Shown one piece after another: positions 48,869 through 60,560 of a stretch of 64,000 nt of DNA. The stretch is from assembly GCF_008831285.2 (NCBI RefSeq), contig NC_045138.2, positions 17,145,934-17,209,933 on the forward strand. Direction: 5' to 3'. The translations under genes and the position numbers were made by a program. This DNA is from Nymphaea colorata. Its lineage: Eukaryota > Streptophyta > Magnoliopsida > Nymphaeales > Nymphaeaceae. Under the pieces are notes generated by a model. It did not search any database. It worked only from the letters and a program-made list of their open reading frames with translations, and was not told where the DNA came from. Numbering within the stretch: position 1 is the stretch's first letter; each line of letters begins with the position of its first letter.

Positions 48869-51306
48869 ATTCGGCGAACAGCAAGATCGTGAAGATCTTC
48901 TATCTCCGGGGGCTTCCCTTTGTGTTTTCTCGGCTTGCTTCGAATCTGAAGGATGGCACGTTGGTATAATGGGTCTACTAAAGAAACTGTACTGTGTTTC
49001 TATGATCTCCTGCGAACAGAACGAATTTGATCCCAGCATTACGATATAGCAGATTGGATATTATCAGCACCTCAGGTTTGGACCCGTGCTGTCAGATGTC
49101 CAACCTGCAGATGGATCCATACTCATCAACACAACTTAGATCCGATACGAATTCGGCTTATTCATATTCCTACACTTTTAACATGGCCAACTTCTAAATT
49201 TGTCAATCATTCTAAGATTATGTTTAATTATTATTCAAATACGAAAAACAGAAAATAGGCCGATACGGTCCAATGCAGGTGGGTTGATATAACATGTTAG
49301 CAGAGCTTGACCTCGGCCACCTCGTTCTCGGCTCGAGCCACATATTGCTAGGCTCGAATTTGATTCGAACTTGAATCGAGCTTCATAAGGCGAGTTGGAG
49401 CTCGACTCCGTGAACCCAGTCTAATCTCGAGCTCGACTCGTTTAAGTTTGGTCACTTGTTTCATATATTTTCTTTAAATGAAAATGAAAAGCAACAAAAA
49501 TGTATTAAATTCATCAAAAAATTAATGACATACCCTGAAGATTAACAAACAAGGAAGACACATTTAAACAAGTCAAGCTAGTGTAACTTGAACTCAGCTG
49601 TTTATAACTCAAGTTTTAACTCTAGCTCGAGCTAGACTCATTTATTAAAAGAGTCAAGCTTACACAAGCAAGTTCGAGTCGAAAGGCTCGACTTGTTGTA
49701 CACTATAAGTGGGCGTATATCAACTGAAACACCATAGTGCTGAGGATTCCGAGATGAAACGAATCCGTAACAAAAATCGTATTTCAGTAAACTCTTGACC
49801 TCCTTAACTTGAAGTTCTAATGTCTCTAAATCCTAGCCAGGATGTCAAAATCGGTTAATATTACTTATATATTTTTTGTTTTCTATTGATAAGCAAGCTC
49901 AGATTAGGCGGATTGTTATATCAAACTCTTGCAATTAAATTCAGCTGGGGTGTTAGAAAATGCATTGTCATCCAAATATCCGTTCAGGCATCGCATGTTT
50001 ATCCAAATCATATGGCATATCGGCCGATACATGCCGATGCGTTTCCACCCATATTTGTGATATAAAAGATATACACATATGTATACATATACCATTAACA
50101 AGTCTCAAAAAATAACATTTGAATATTGTTTATGCGTATATTTGTCGAGACAAGGAGACAAATTAGCATGCACAATAAATATAAAAAAATATTTGAAGTC
50201 GATCTTTTTCGAAAACGATGCCTTGCATTGGTCCGCAGTTTTCCATATTGTGTCATACTGTAAAGGTCATCCATCTAACTTTATATTTAAAACGAGTTTG
50301 CTCATATTCAATATGTTCGGAAACTGTGTTCGGATAGCTTCTGAAGCATTCCACCCTCCTCTTTTGAAAGAATTTTGATTCGGAAACTGTGTACTTCTGA
50401 AATTAGAATGACAATTTCAGTTCCATTTTCATTTGAGCTTCATAGTATGGACTTTTTTATTGTAGAATTAAAAATGTGTTGTTTGATAAAAAAAAAGGAG
50501 CTAAAATTATAGAATTTTGCCTTGCGCTCCAAAAAGAGAGAAAAGAATCTAAATTCTGGAGTCGTAATGCCACCCCTAAGGTGGGATCATAGTTCTGGAA
50601 TGTTGATTCTAAAATGAGTTTGCAATTCTAAAATCGAAATTCCTTATTTGCCAACACAATTCCCATTTTTAAAAAATGACAATAATGGTTCCAAAATTTC
50701 ATTGATTTCAAGTCAATCAAACATCCCCGGAACCATCAGATTAGGTTTTCGACATCAAGAATGTGGTCCTACTGTTAATTTTGCACATTAAACCTGTTTA
50801 ATCTAGGCTTGTGCTTTGCTAGAATACATCTGCAGGTCAACAATGATCTACTCAATAATATATGACGACTCCTGAATCCTCTCTCTCTCTGTCCATTATA
50901 CTTTTTGTTAACGTAGTCACTGCATAAAATGTCACCCCTCATGCCACTTAATCATACTGAATAGAAGATGGAAAATGGGTTCATAAATGCCAGCATTAAC
51001 AATGTTTTGTTCTTAACCGTAATACAATGTAGAACATACTCATAATAGGAGACCTCTCTCTCTCTATCCCCCCACCCCTCCGATTAACTCAGTCCAGGTA
51101 AGTATCCCTCTCCGACACATACCCACACAGCAAAACATTCACACAGGAAAAAAATGACTAATGAATCCACGAATGGAAGAAGAACGCCAGATATCTCTTC
51201 AGGACAACCAATAAACAATCATAACAACTGAATTAATACTCAGCTAGTCCATACAAAAGGAGGGGAGAAGCGCAACTTATTTATTCCAAGAAGCAGCTTT
51301 CTTTTT
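48869..51306. other. Intergenic region, PFD4 to DRIP-type gene
   Basis: 48869-49080 is the presumed PFD4 leader and promoter. A GTCGAGCTCGAG-type repeat lies at 49300-49705. The remainder is AT-rich with CT-rich runs near 50880 and 51055. The portion just below 51306 is the presumed 3' UTR of the next minus-strand gene. No other gene is supported. Confidence 0.5.
49300..49705. repeat. GTCGAGCTCGAG-type interspersed repeat
   Basis: Contains ctcgagctcgactcgtttaa, ctagctcgagctagactcat and aggctcgacttgttgtacac, in two GC-richer blocks separated by an AT-rich middle. It resembles the copy at 34163 but lacks clear matching termini. Confidence 0.55.
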
Positions 51307-54300
51307 TCAAGAGACTGAAGATTTCCTAGCATAGGCGAGCACCATCACCAAATCTTTGGCTGAGGAACCTGAAGCAGCTGCTACCCTTTTCGAAGTGGAT
51401 GACTTTCTCAGCCACAAGTCTACAAGGCTATGCATTGCCAAGCTTGGGAGGACAGGTTGTCCACAACATGAGATTTCCACCTGTTAGGGGGAGAGAAAGG
51501 GAAACATTATCCATCTCAACGAACCTTTCATACTGTTTTCTAAACTAAAACATAGACAGGTGGCTAGCATCAAATTCTCATGAAAATAAATCATCAGCAT
51601 ACACTAAGACTGATAACGCTTTTCATCAATTTATTCTGCTGACAGAAATGGAAATGCATAAATTTTTCTAATAGAGATAGAGAATCAACTAAAGAATAGT
51701 TTTTGTATGAAAAACGTTGAGGCAACACAAAGGGATTATGAAATCAAACTGCAGATAAAAAAAATGCTCTAATGAAATTCAGGTAGAAATATTCAGATTT
51801 CAGAATGCCCTTTTCTGACATTATCATTTGCATGGTCTAAGTACTCTCTCGGAAAAATTCTAGACCAAGAACCATAGTATAAAGTACAATTTACAATTCA
51901 TGCAAGCTGCTGTTGCAAACAGCAGGAAACAAATAAAAAAGGGAGGTGAATACACCAAAACAAAAGGAAGCTGGTAGCCTCAAGATACAAGTGAAAACAT
52001 TCACGATGCTCAATACTGAAAGTGAAGAAAATTAGTTCAAGAAAATATCAAATGGATTCAGCCAATAGACCTACTAGCATACTTAAATCAGTCAGACAAG
52101 AGTTATGAGTCAATATATGCAAGCAAGAAAATGTAACAGTAAATTACAACGTACAATCAGCTACCAAATTACAAACAAGGCAAAATGAAAGTGGTAAACA
52201 TAGATATGTTTTGCAATTCAAACAACTATTATGTTACAACTGTGATACTATATCTCGAAAACATTTGAGAACATGATACAAATAGAGGTTTGACTATGAT
52301 GTTTGCAGCTACTCAAACAGCAACCAACATTACTGACATGCTAAAAATGTTAATTATGAATTGAGAGCTGCTTCTGGACACTTGCACGCATAGCACATAG
52401 AGGTAGACAGAAATTGATAATTTAGAGAACTGCAGCTATGGCCGTTTAACATATTCCTTGTCTAAAATAACATGAAGCTACACTTAGATGCATGCTGCCT
52501 ACTTGGACTTGCATAGGCAAGCTGCAGACCAAGCTCGATCCTGCTTTAGCTGGGTCATACAGGCATCTCACAGTCCAACTCTACTGGTTAATATGTCTCA
52601 GTTTATATCTGATCGGTAGGCAACAGTCCATGAGGTCAAGTAGCCAATTAAAGAACACATAACCACTAAATCCCTGTAAATTTTGAAGCAAAATTAAACC
52701 CAACAGAAAAAACCTGGCACGCAGGATAGATAAGAGAATTCAATATCATTAAGACATTAACCCTAATCCATGACTTAATAGTGATTAGGAGGCGGAAACT
52801 TAAAAATTACATTAAGAGTCCACAAACTTATGAAAATAATAAGAAAACTATCTCCTAAAACATAAGAGCTTCACACGACCCCAAACTTATTCACTAAAAC
52901 TTCATCTTTTTAAACACTCAACAAAATCTACAATTGTAATAGCTCCTCTCTGTGACAGTAAAAAACAATATAGAATGACTGTTTCTCTGAAAATTCACCA
53001 ATTGGGCAGAAAAATTACCTCTGCTTCACTCTTGAGATCTAGTTTCTTGACCAGGTATTTCTTTATAAATGACACTGGAATGTTTCCATCTCTGCAACAG
53101 GAATACCAAAACACATGATCAGTGTTTAATATCTAAGAAAGAAAACTAACTTCCCATGAATAGATTGCAGAAGCTCCATGTCTGGAAAGGAGATAGTAAA
53201 ACCATGAACAATTGAGTATCACTGGCTATTAAGTGCATAGACATTAATCGACAATTTGTTGGCTCTGAAACACCTAGCGGCTTACTATTTTAACAGGTCC
53301 ACATACTTCAAAGAGAAAAGGAGAAAAAGAAAAAAAGACACATGCAATATGATAACTAAAAATGGCACTGCAAAAATTTTATTAAAACAACTAAAAAGCA
53401 ACAAACTTTTTTGCACTAGCAAACATAAGGAATACGATACCCCAACTAGAAAGAAGTTTAATCATTTCGAGAATCAATTATTTATGCTTGTGAAATAAAG
53501 TTGTATATCCTATAAAAGTTAAATGAATTTTCCCCAAGATTTGATCCAAATATCCTATGCTGGGAGAGATGAAAAGAATATGATCTTTTATAATCAGTAG
53601 CACTGTAGCAGAGCCAACCAGGGGAAAAGATACTGTTTTCTTGGCAACCACCCCCACCCAACCCCTATCAGAAAAAAAAAAAGTTGGGTGAGGAGCAAAC
53701 TCAGCTAAAAGCTCTCTAGGATAAGTGGATAACTGAAATTTCCCATCAATATGCTTAGGATAAAAAATGGCATCTGGGATATGAGGAGGGAAAAGCAACA
53801 GAAGGTAAAACCTCGCACCAGCACAAAGTTGTGATGCATTAATTTACCAAATAAAGATACTGATATTCAGCTAGAAAAGAGGATATAAATATAAAAAAGA
53901 GAAAGCTGTTTCATATGAAGCCTTCAGTCATTACTTGCTTCCCTCATGGATCTTCATTCAGACACTTGCTAATCAATTGTAAAAGGGAAGCAGATTAAAA
54001 AATGAGCAAAAAACCTTAGTGCAGATTATGCAAATAAAGTATTATTCAAAAAACAAGAAGACTGTACATACCATGTATATGATAAATCAGCTATCTTTGA
54101 AGATCTTGAATAGGAAATGTCCTTCTTTGTTACTTATGAAAGCACCTTGAATATGAAAACTTAAGGGCTTTCGAGTTTCAATAGCATTTGGAAAGTATAT
54201 GGCAGGCGTGTCGCAAAAGGTTTTACTCTAAAACATGGGTTGGCTTATGATGAAACCTTCAACCTCATCATAAAGATAGGTACAGTTTGAAATTGTTTTT

Positions 54301-57300
54301 GACAGAGGATCAAGGAGGAATAATAATTAAATCGATGTAAAGAATTCGTTTCTACATGGAAATTTTTAGTGTACCATGAACAGCCCTACAAATATGTTTA
54401 TGTAGACCATGTTGCCTATGTAAATAAAAAAGGATCTATTTATGATTTAAAGCGACCCACATGTTCATGATTTGAAAGTTTTTATCAAAAATTCGAAAAT
54501 ATGGATTTATTCGTTCACAACTTGATTATCTCTTTTCTATTTCTGAGAAGAAAAAACGTGTGAAATTTTTTTCGCATATACATGGATGATATGATAATAA
54601 TAGGAACCCTAAATAGAATATTAAGATATTAAGGGTCTTTTTAAGAAAAAAATTTCGATTGACGGACCTTGGAAAGCTACAATGTTTCCTTGAAGCTGCA
54701 AATGACAGGATGGAAGATAAACTTGTTATGAGTTATGACTCAACAGAACACACTTGATTTGTTTGCCAAATTTGGTATGCAGGATTGCAAACCTGTAGCT
54801 ACTCCAACTCCAATTCATTAAAAATAAAGTGAGAATGATGGAGAAGTATATTAGATCCTACCAATAATCGAAGCGCAGTTGGCATTGACCTTCACTAGAG
54901 CATACATCGACCACATAATCAATCGGAAATCGCATTTCATGCACAAACCAAGAATTGTGCACATGGAACCCATTAAAGGATTTTATGATACTTAATGGCA
55001 CAATAGTAAATGGCTTTATTTATGAGAGAAGAAAGCAAAACCATGATATTTAATATTGTCTGCAAATTCAGATATGGATTAGGTGGTGATCTAGATGAGA
55101 GACGAATCAGTATCTGAATACTATATCTTTATTAAAGGGAAACCTAATTTCATGAAGCAGCAAAAACAAAAACGTAGCACTACGTCAAGTACAGAAGTAG
55201 AATATCGAGAAGCGGCATCAGCTGAATACAAATTAACTTGAGGATGAACTTGGAAAAATTTTACCAAAATCAGTTCTTTATTGTGACAACTAGATTGCCA
55301 TTTAGAATTCATTGAATCTCATACAACAAGGAGAACAAAACATATTGAATGGAGCAGCATTTCATTAGACAAAAGATTGAACATTAAAGACCAGAAGCAA
55401 CATATATTGGCAAAGAGAATCAAATTTCCAGGGGCGAAGGGAGGGGGGGCCCACCTAGGCCGTGGCCCCACCCCAACTAATTTAAAAAAAAAAAATTACA
55501 TTACAAAAATTGAAATTTTTTGGTTGAGTAATGTATCTTTTAGATTCGGATTTAATTTGGCCCTACCCAGATTTAGTTTGGCCCTACCCGAATAAGTTTG
55601 ATGGACCGTTTGGCCCGCCCCTGAAAAAAATCCTGGCTCCGCCCCTACAAATTGCAAACCATATTCACAAAAAGACTAATAATTGAGGAGTCTCTAGTTC
55701 CTTAAATCAAATTGAGCATGGTATAAAGGTACGCACAACTTGAGGGAGGTGTTAAGATGTGCTTATTTATATTGTATCTTGCATCTAATAACGCCCTTTT
55801 TTCAAACAAAACACAAATAGTGCCATTTTATAGCGTCATTCATTATCTAGACATATTACTTAAGGGCAGTTTAGTCTTTAGTGCCCCAGTATATCTTATT
55901 TAGAGAACTTGCCCATTGCAGAAGCAATTGCTCACACATCTCTTCTACTGAAATCTGGTTCGGATCTGCTCACCTCTTCCTTTTTTAAGCATATAATTCA
56001 AATGCTAATATGAACATACTTTGTTTTCAGGAATTCTGAGGAAGGAATTCTCAAGATTATTTTTTGAGCATAGTTATGCAACCCCTTCATTTATATCACA
56101 AGAAAACCTCATTATAACTTGTACTTCGCATGATAAAACTTTTCTTAGCAAGAAAAATTCAAAATACTGCTTCAAAGATATGATATGATATGTTTGAATA
56201 GAAAAGATGACAGACACTATAGAACCAATGAAAATGCAACAACCTTAAAGATGGTTCAACTATTCAAAAAATTAATTACCAATGCATCTTAGATCAGCCA
56301 ATGAACAAATGAAAGACCAGATGTAAAGATGAACCAAACTGTACAGCATGCCAGAGATCACAGAAACTATAACAATCATGATGAAGAATTTTAGAGGACA
56401 GATGATGAACCTGCACAACTTACTTTATTCTTAAATAGCACGCAGAAATTTGTGGCAGAGCCTCATCTCCTTCCCTGAATCAACCAAGCAACAAGATAGA
56501 AAAAAGAAGAGTTAGTAGACCATAAGAACATTAAAACCATGATCACAAGAGCGCTTTATCAATAGTATTTTCTGGACGCATTTGTCATTATTGGAGTAAT
56601 AAGAGAACTGTTCTCACTGGTTATCAGAAGCCACAAGGGAGAACCAAACATGACTTATTTTCTTTTCACGCTTCAAGCAGGAAGGAGTAACCATGGGTTG
56701 AGATGGGATGCTTATCTCCCTCGACATAGCTGCTCGCTTCCGGCTAATCCCATGAAGCCTTCTAGCTTTACCCAACCCTGAACGTGCAGAAGCAGTGCCT
56801 TTTTTATCATCCTGAAGTTTTGGTTTACGAGCATGCTCCTTAAACTTGGCCTTGTGAACATTCACACCACTATCGGGGTTGTCAGCTTGCTCTGCCTTGA
56901 CAGAAGAAGCTTGAAAGTTTGACTTAAATGACTTCGACCTAGTTGCAGCCTCTAACAGACAATTCAAAGGTTTCCAAAGACCAGATTTTCCAAGCTGCTG
57001 CTCTGCTCCATTCTCTGTATTGATATTACAAACGTAGTTTGATGGCTCTCCATTGGATGGATTCTGCCAAAAGATTTCAAGGTAAACAGTTAACATATAC
57101 TTTTGACAATGTAGTCGACAAAGAAAATAACCTTATTCATTAACTATAAAAGAAAAAGAACTCCATTCCTAAGAGAGAAAACAGCATAGAAATAAGCAAA
57201 CATGGTAAAACCTCATCTTGTTAAATTGTGCAATACTAGAAATCTCACTTCAATAACTCCAGTTCCTTTGCTATATAAGAGTAATTCTGTAACAAGTTTT

Positions 57301-60202
57301 TGGTTGAACCTGATGAAAAGTTTCCCTGAAAATTCTGGTTAAAAGAAATCATTCCAATCCCATTATATATTATGTAGGCATAATGTGATATGAGGAAACC
57401 ATGAAAACATGGACATAGAGACTTTTAGAGCATAGAAATGTAAGAGAGAATGGAACCTGTGTCCTCCAATGTCGCTTTGAACAATAAATAATGGCTACTA
57501 CAAACTTTCATGCCAATTAACATATGCTATTAGCAGACCATTCCCTTACTTACCTGCCTTTGTGTGATTGTGTCTTGGGTCTCATGAGAACATGAGCTAT
57601 CATGATGGTCTTCTGCATTTTCTGCTTTGATTTTTACAGGTTCGTCTTTGGCAAAGTTCGACCCACGTAAAGAAGCAGCTTTTCTAGCAATAGATTTAGT
57701 TCTTCTCCCAGTTAAGCCAGTTTGTGTTGTTACACGTGGGGTACTAATAACCAATGATGAAAGAGACCTCTCCTTTCTCCTAACAGGCAATGTAATGGAA
57801 GGCACAATATCTGCTGCTTTGCCCTTGCTTCCTTTGAGAGGAAATATTTTGTTTCTCACATCTTGCAAATTATGATCTGGCCTGAATAAGGATTCAGTCA
57901 TTCAGTAGCGTTATTCAATGCAAAAATAAGAAATGGGATATAGTATCCCAAATCAATTTATTTACAACTCCAACAGAAACAGTCTCCAATGAAAAAAAAG
58001 TTATGGTGCAACCACTCTATGCAGGGCTAATCACATCCTAAAAGCTAGGGCAAATGTGACTCAGTTCCAGTCATTTCATGCAAAGAACTCATAGTGGTAT
58101 TCACCAATTCAAATGCACTGACTTAAAGAAACAGATTGTCAAACAGAGACACATACTAAGTACTGATAAAATTGTTTGACATTGATAGTGTGAAACAAAC
58201 ATAAACTAGATTCAGATGGAGAAGATTGAGGCCAGATGATTACGTGTAGTGTGGTTACGGATGAAATGTTGGCAGTTCCATGTAAGACTGGACAATGAAA
58301 TGTCAGCCAGACCAATTCTATTTATGCAGCAAGGTGACATAAGTAATGATGTCTGGCTTGTAAACATCAGAAACAATTTAATCAGAGAAAAATGAGGACT
58401 ACCAAATCACAACATTAAATTAGAAATCAAGTGCACACCTAATAATTAATATGTGAATGATTTATTTAATGACCTCTAGGAAAAGGACATGATATCAAGC
58501 AATGGTTAATCCTCATTTCAAACAGAAAATCAAAACGCTACACCCTTTTATTTTTCACCATCGTTGGCTAAGATGGAGATAGAGAAACAATTATCACAGT
58601 TCTTCTAGTCAAGAAAAGAAAACACATTTGGCATTGCCTGCAAAGTAGTAATTATTCCATACTGACATAGTTCTAAGGTTGGTAAAATAAGTATCTGGAT
58701 CAGTTAGTGATTATACCTTCACCATTAAAAAAAAAAAAAAAACATTTTATTTAACACAAAAAAAATGGTAACTCCCAAGTATAAAATTTTGGAAGGAAAG
58801 ATGTTGAAATGAAATCCTTAAGAAAATACCCAAATCAAGGGGACTGTCATCGCAATAAACGTCTAAGCAGAATGTTTCTCAAAAGTTACTTGTGAGTACA
58901 GATCTAATGCCTCAAAACTTGGAACTTAGGGACCAGTTTTGAGAAGGATTCAAGGCTCGCACGAATGAAAAGGAACCCAACAAGATGAATTGACAATATC
59001 ACATAAGAACAAATCAATTACATTCTAAACAAACAAGATAGAATGACAGAGCTACCTGAGTTTCTCCACAGGAACACAACCGAGATCAGTGTTGCAAATA
59101 GGGCAGCAGTCAACCTCCTCATCAGTGAGTTTCTCATAAATACACCTCCTGCAGACTACCACATTTGAAAACAAAAACGTGTCAGACACAACACTAGAAG
59201 CATTTTACTGATACACTACCCAGAAAAAAAACTTTGCCAATTGAAAGCAGAAGTAAAAATAAGCATGACCAATAAATGACAACTACAAATCACCAATTCT
59301 GACAAATACATGCCCATTCACGTCTGGCTGTCAAGCTGTGTCATCCAAATTAATTATCTTCTGCATCCAAGTGCAATTTTCTCCAGCCGCTTTGACCAAA
59401 GATAGAGAGACACAATGAGGATCTCATCTTTGAGATCCAAAAGTAACTAGATATAGAAAGTGAAAGTGTTTACACCTGTCTTAGTGTATGCTATATTGCT
59501 ATATGATTGCAGTTACCGCAGATATGTCCAAATTCTCCTATAAGCCTACAAGTCGGCTAACAAAAAATACGCCCTGTTTCCATGCCAATCCCAAAGTAAA
59601 TCATCAAACTTACGCATTTTTACTTCATTATGGACTTGACTTCGCAGGTTCATAAAGAATCATCCACACCCGTTTCATTACTTATGGACCTTTAAAAAGT
59701 CAAAAAGAAAGAAAAAAATTTACATTAATTTCACATTGTTTCTTCAGCGTTTCTGCAGATAGGATAACCCAACTTTCTTCATGTTGATTACAATGAGTCT
59801 TCAAATTTTTCACGCCACATGGAGACATGAACGTCACTATTTCAACTGCGGCTCACAAACTACACATCCAGGGCCACCGATTCACGAGTGCATGCCATGC
59901 ATATGCACAATATAAACATAAACGTAGATCCAATACGGATTCGTGCACTTCTGCCGTCCGCGTGCATAAGCACAGAGAGAGAGAGAGGCTCGTACAGATC
60001 AGCAGCTTATTTATGCAGATATTAGAGTAATCGAGTAGAAGAATAAATCAAACTGACTTAAGGAGCAAGAGAGACCCAGAATCTTACAAGTGTGAAGGCA
60101 TTCCGAGATGGTGGTGGCTTCTCTGAGCAGTTTCTTGCAAAGAGGGCATGTCATGCAAGCTGCAAGGGTCACCCTCCGGACCTTCACCACCTGGTTCATC
60201 AT
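51307..60202 (-). CDS. DRIP-type RING E3 ubiquitin ligase (DREB2A-interacting protein family)
   Basis: RING-finger E3 ligase. The Arabidopsis relatives DRIP1 and DRIP2 ubiquitinate the drought regulator DREB2A in the nucleus. Seven exons join in frame to 428 residues: 60202-60088, 59155-59056, 57881-57554, 57063-56618, 56474-56424, 53091-53019, 51480-51307. DRIP1 and DRIP2 are about 420 residues as I recall. The N-terminus is MMNQVVKVRR. A C3HC4 RING follows: C19, C22, C35, H37, C40, C43, C56, C59. The middle is basic and disordered, with RRKERSLSSLVISTPRV and QTGLTGRRTKS conserved in the family. The C-terminus (about 320-428: VWFSLVASDNQ, VSFIKKYLVKKLDLKSEAE, GQPVLPSLAMHSLVDLWL) fits a ubiquitin-like RAWUL fold. 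Introns 5 (3.3 kb) and 6 (1.5 kb) are large, and intron 5 holds transposon remains. The second ATG two codons... is at 60199; either could start. Confidence 0.93.
54192..55740 (+). pseudogene. Decayed Ty1/copia pol fragment (reverse transcriptase to RNase H)
   Basis: Broken frames on the plus strand read, in order: VAKGFT...AYDETFN (reverse transcriptase start), a degenerate HGDDMIIIG-like active-site region near 54575-54600, RLTDLGKLQCFLE, AKFGMQDCKPVATPTP, then RNase H pieces WSS-K (about 55150), STEVEYREAASAE, LYCDN, RTKHIEW and, after a 219-bp MITE, QIAN-IFTKRL. Many stops and frameshifts make it non-functional. No long terminal repeats were recognised on either side. It lies antisense in intron 5 of the DRIP-type gene. 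Confidence 0.85.
55429..55647. repeat. hAT-type MITE nested in the copia fragment
   Basis: Begins CAGGGGCGAAGGG and ends GGCTCCGCCCCTA. It is flanked by caaatttc (55421-55428) and caaattgc (55648-55655), a 7-of-8 target-site duplication. It is an inverted relative of the element at 10308: both carry ggGCCCTACCC/GGGTAGGGCc phrases and a GGCC-rich end. The insertion splits the RNase H tail of the copia remnant, so it is younger than the copia insertion. Confidence 0.85.
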
Positions 60203-60534
60203 CTGGACGCCGTGAACTTCAGAACCTGCAAAGCTCTCATCTTTGCCTACATCCTGCGACCATTTTCTTACGACGAGAAAAGATCGGCTCTTCTTCCTTC
60301 TCTTGAATCAAGCTTTACGATTTCCGCCCACCACTCATCCGTCGATAAGCGAACAACAGAAGAGGGGTTGGAAAAGAGGGTAAGTACGAGCACTAAGCAC
60401 GGGGAAGGAGATGACCATCGACTCAAGAACGGATTTTGATAAGAGATCCTTAAAATAAAGCGCTGCCCAATTCAGAAATGGTTGCTTGGAGCATGCCTCT
60501 GGGTCGAAATTGGGAGACAGAATGATGGGGAGCT
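60203..60534 (-). promoter_or_regulatory. Presumed promoter and leader of the DRIP-type gene
   Basis: This lies directly upstream of the minus-strand ATG. An A/T-rich segment near 60450-60460 (minus ttattttaagg) could serve as a weak TATA element. No sharper motif was recognised, so the boundaries are inferred. Confidence 0.3.
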
Positions 60535-60560
60535 AGAGAGAGAGAGAGAGAGAGAGAGAA
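60535..60560. repeat. (GA)n microsatellite upstream of the DRIP-type gene
   Basis: About 13 AG/GA dinucleotides about 335 bp upstream of the DRIP start codon; in the sense direction this is a (CT)n tract, common in plant leaders and promoters. Confidence 0.9.

Noticed and set aside
54192-55740. An intact copia retrotransposon
   Set aside because: Multiple stops and frameshifts, no gag or integrase, no terminal repeats seen.
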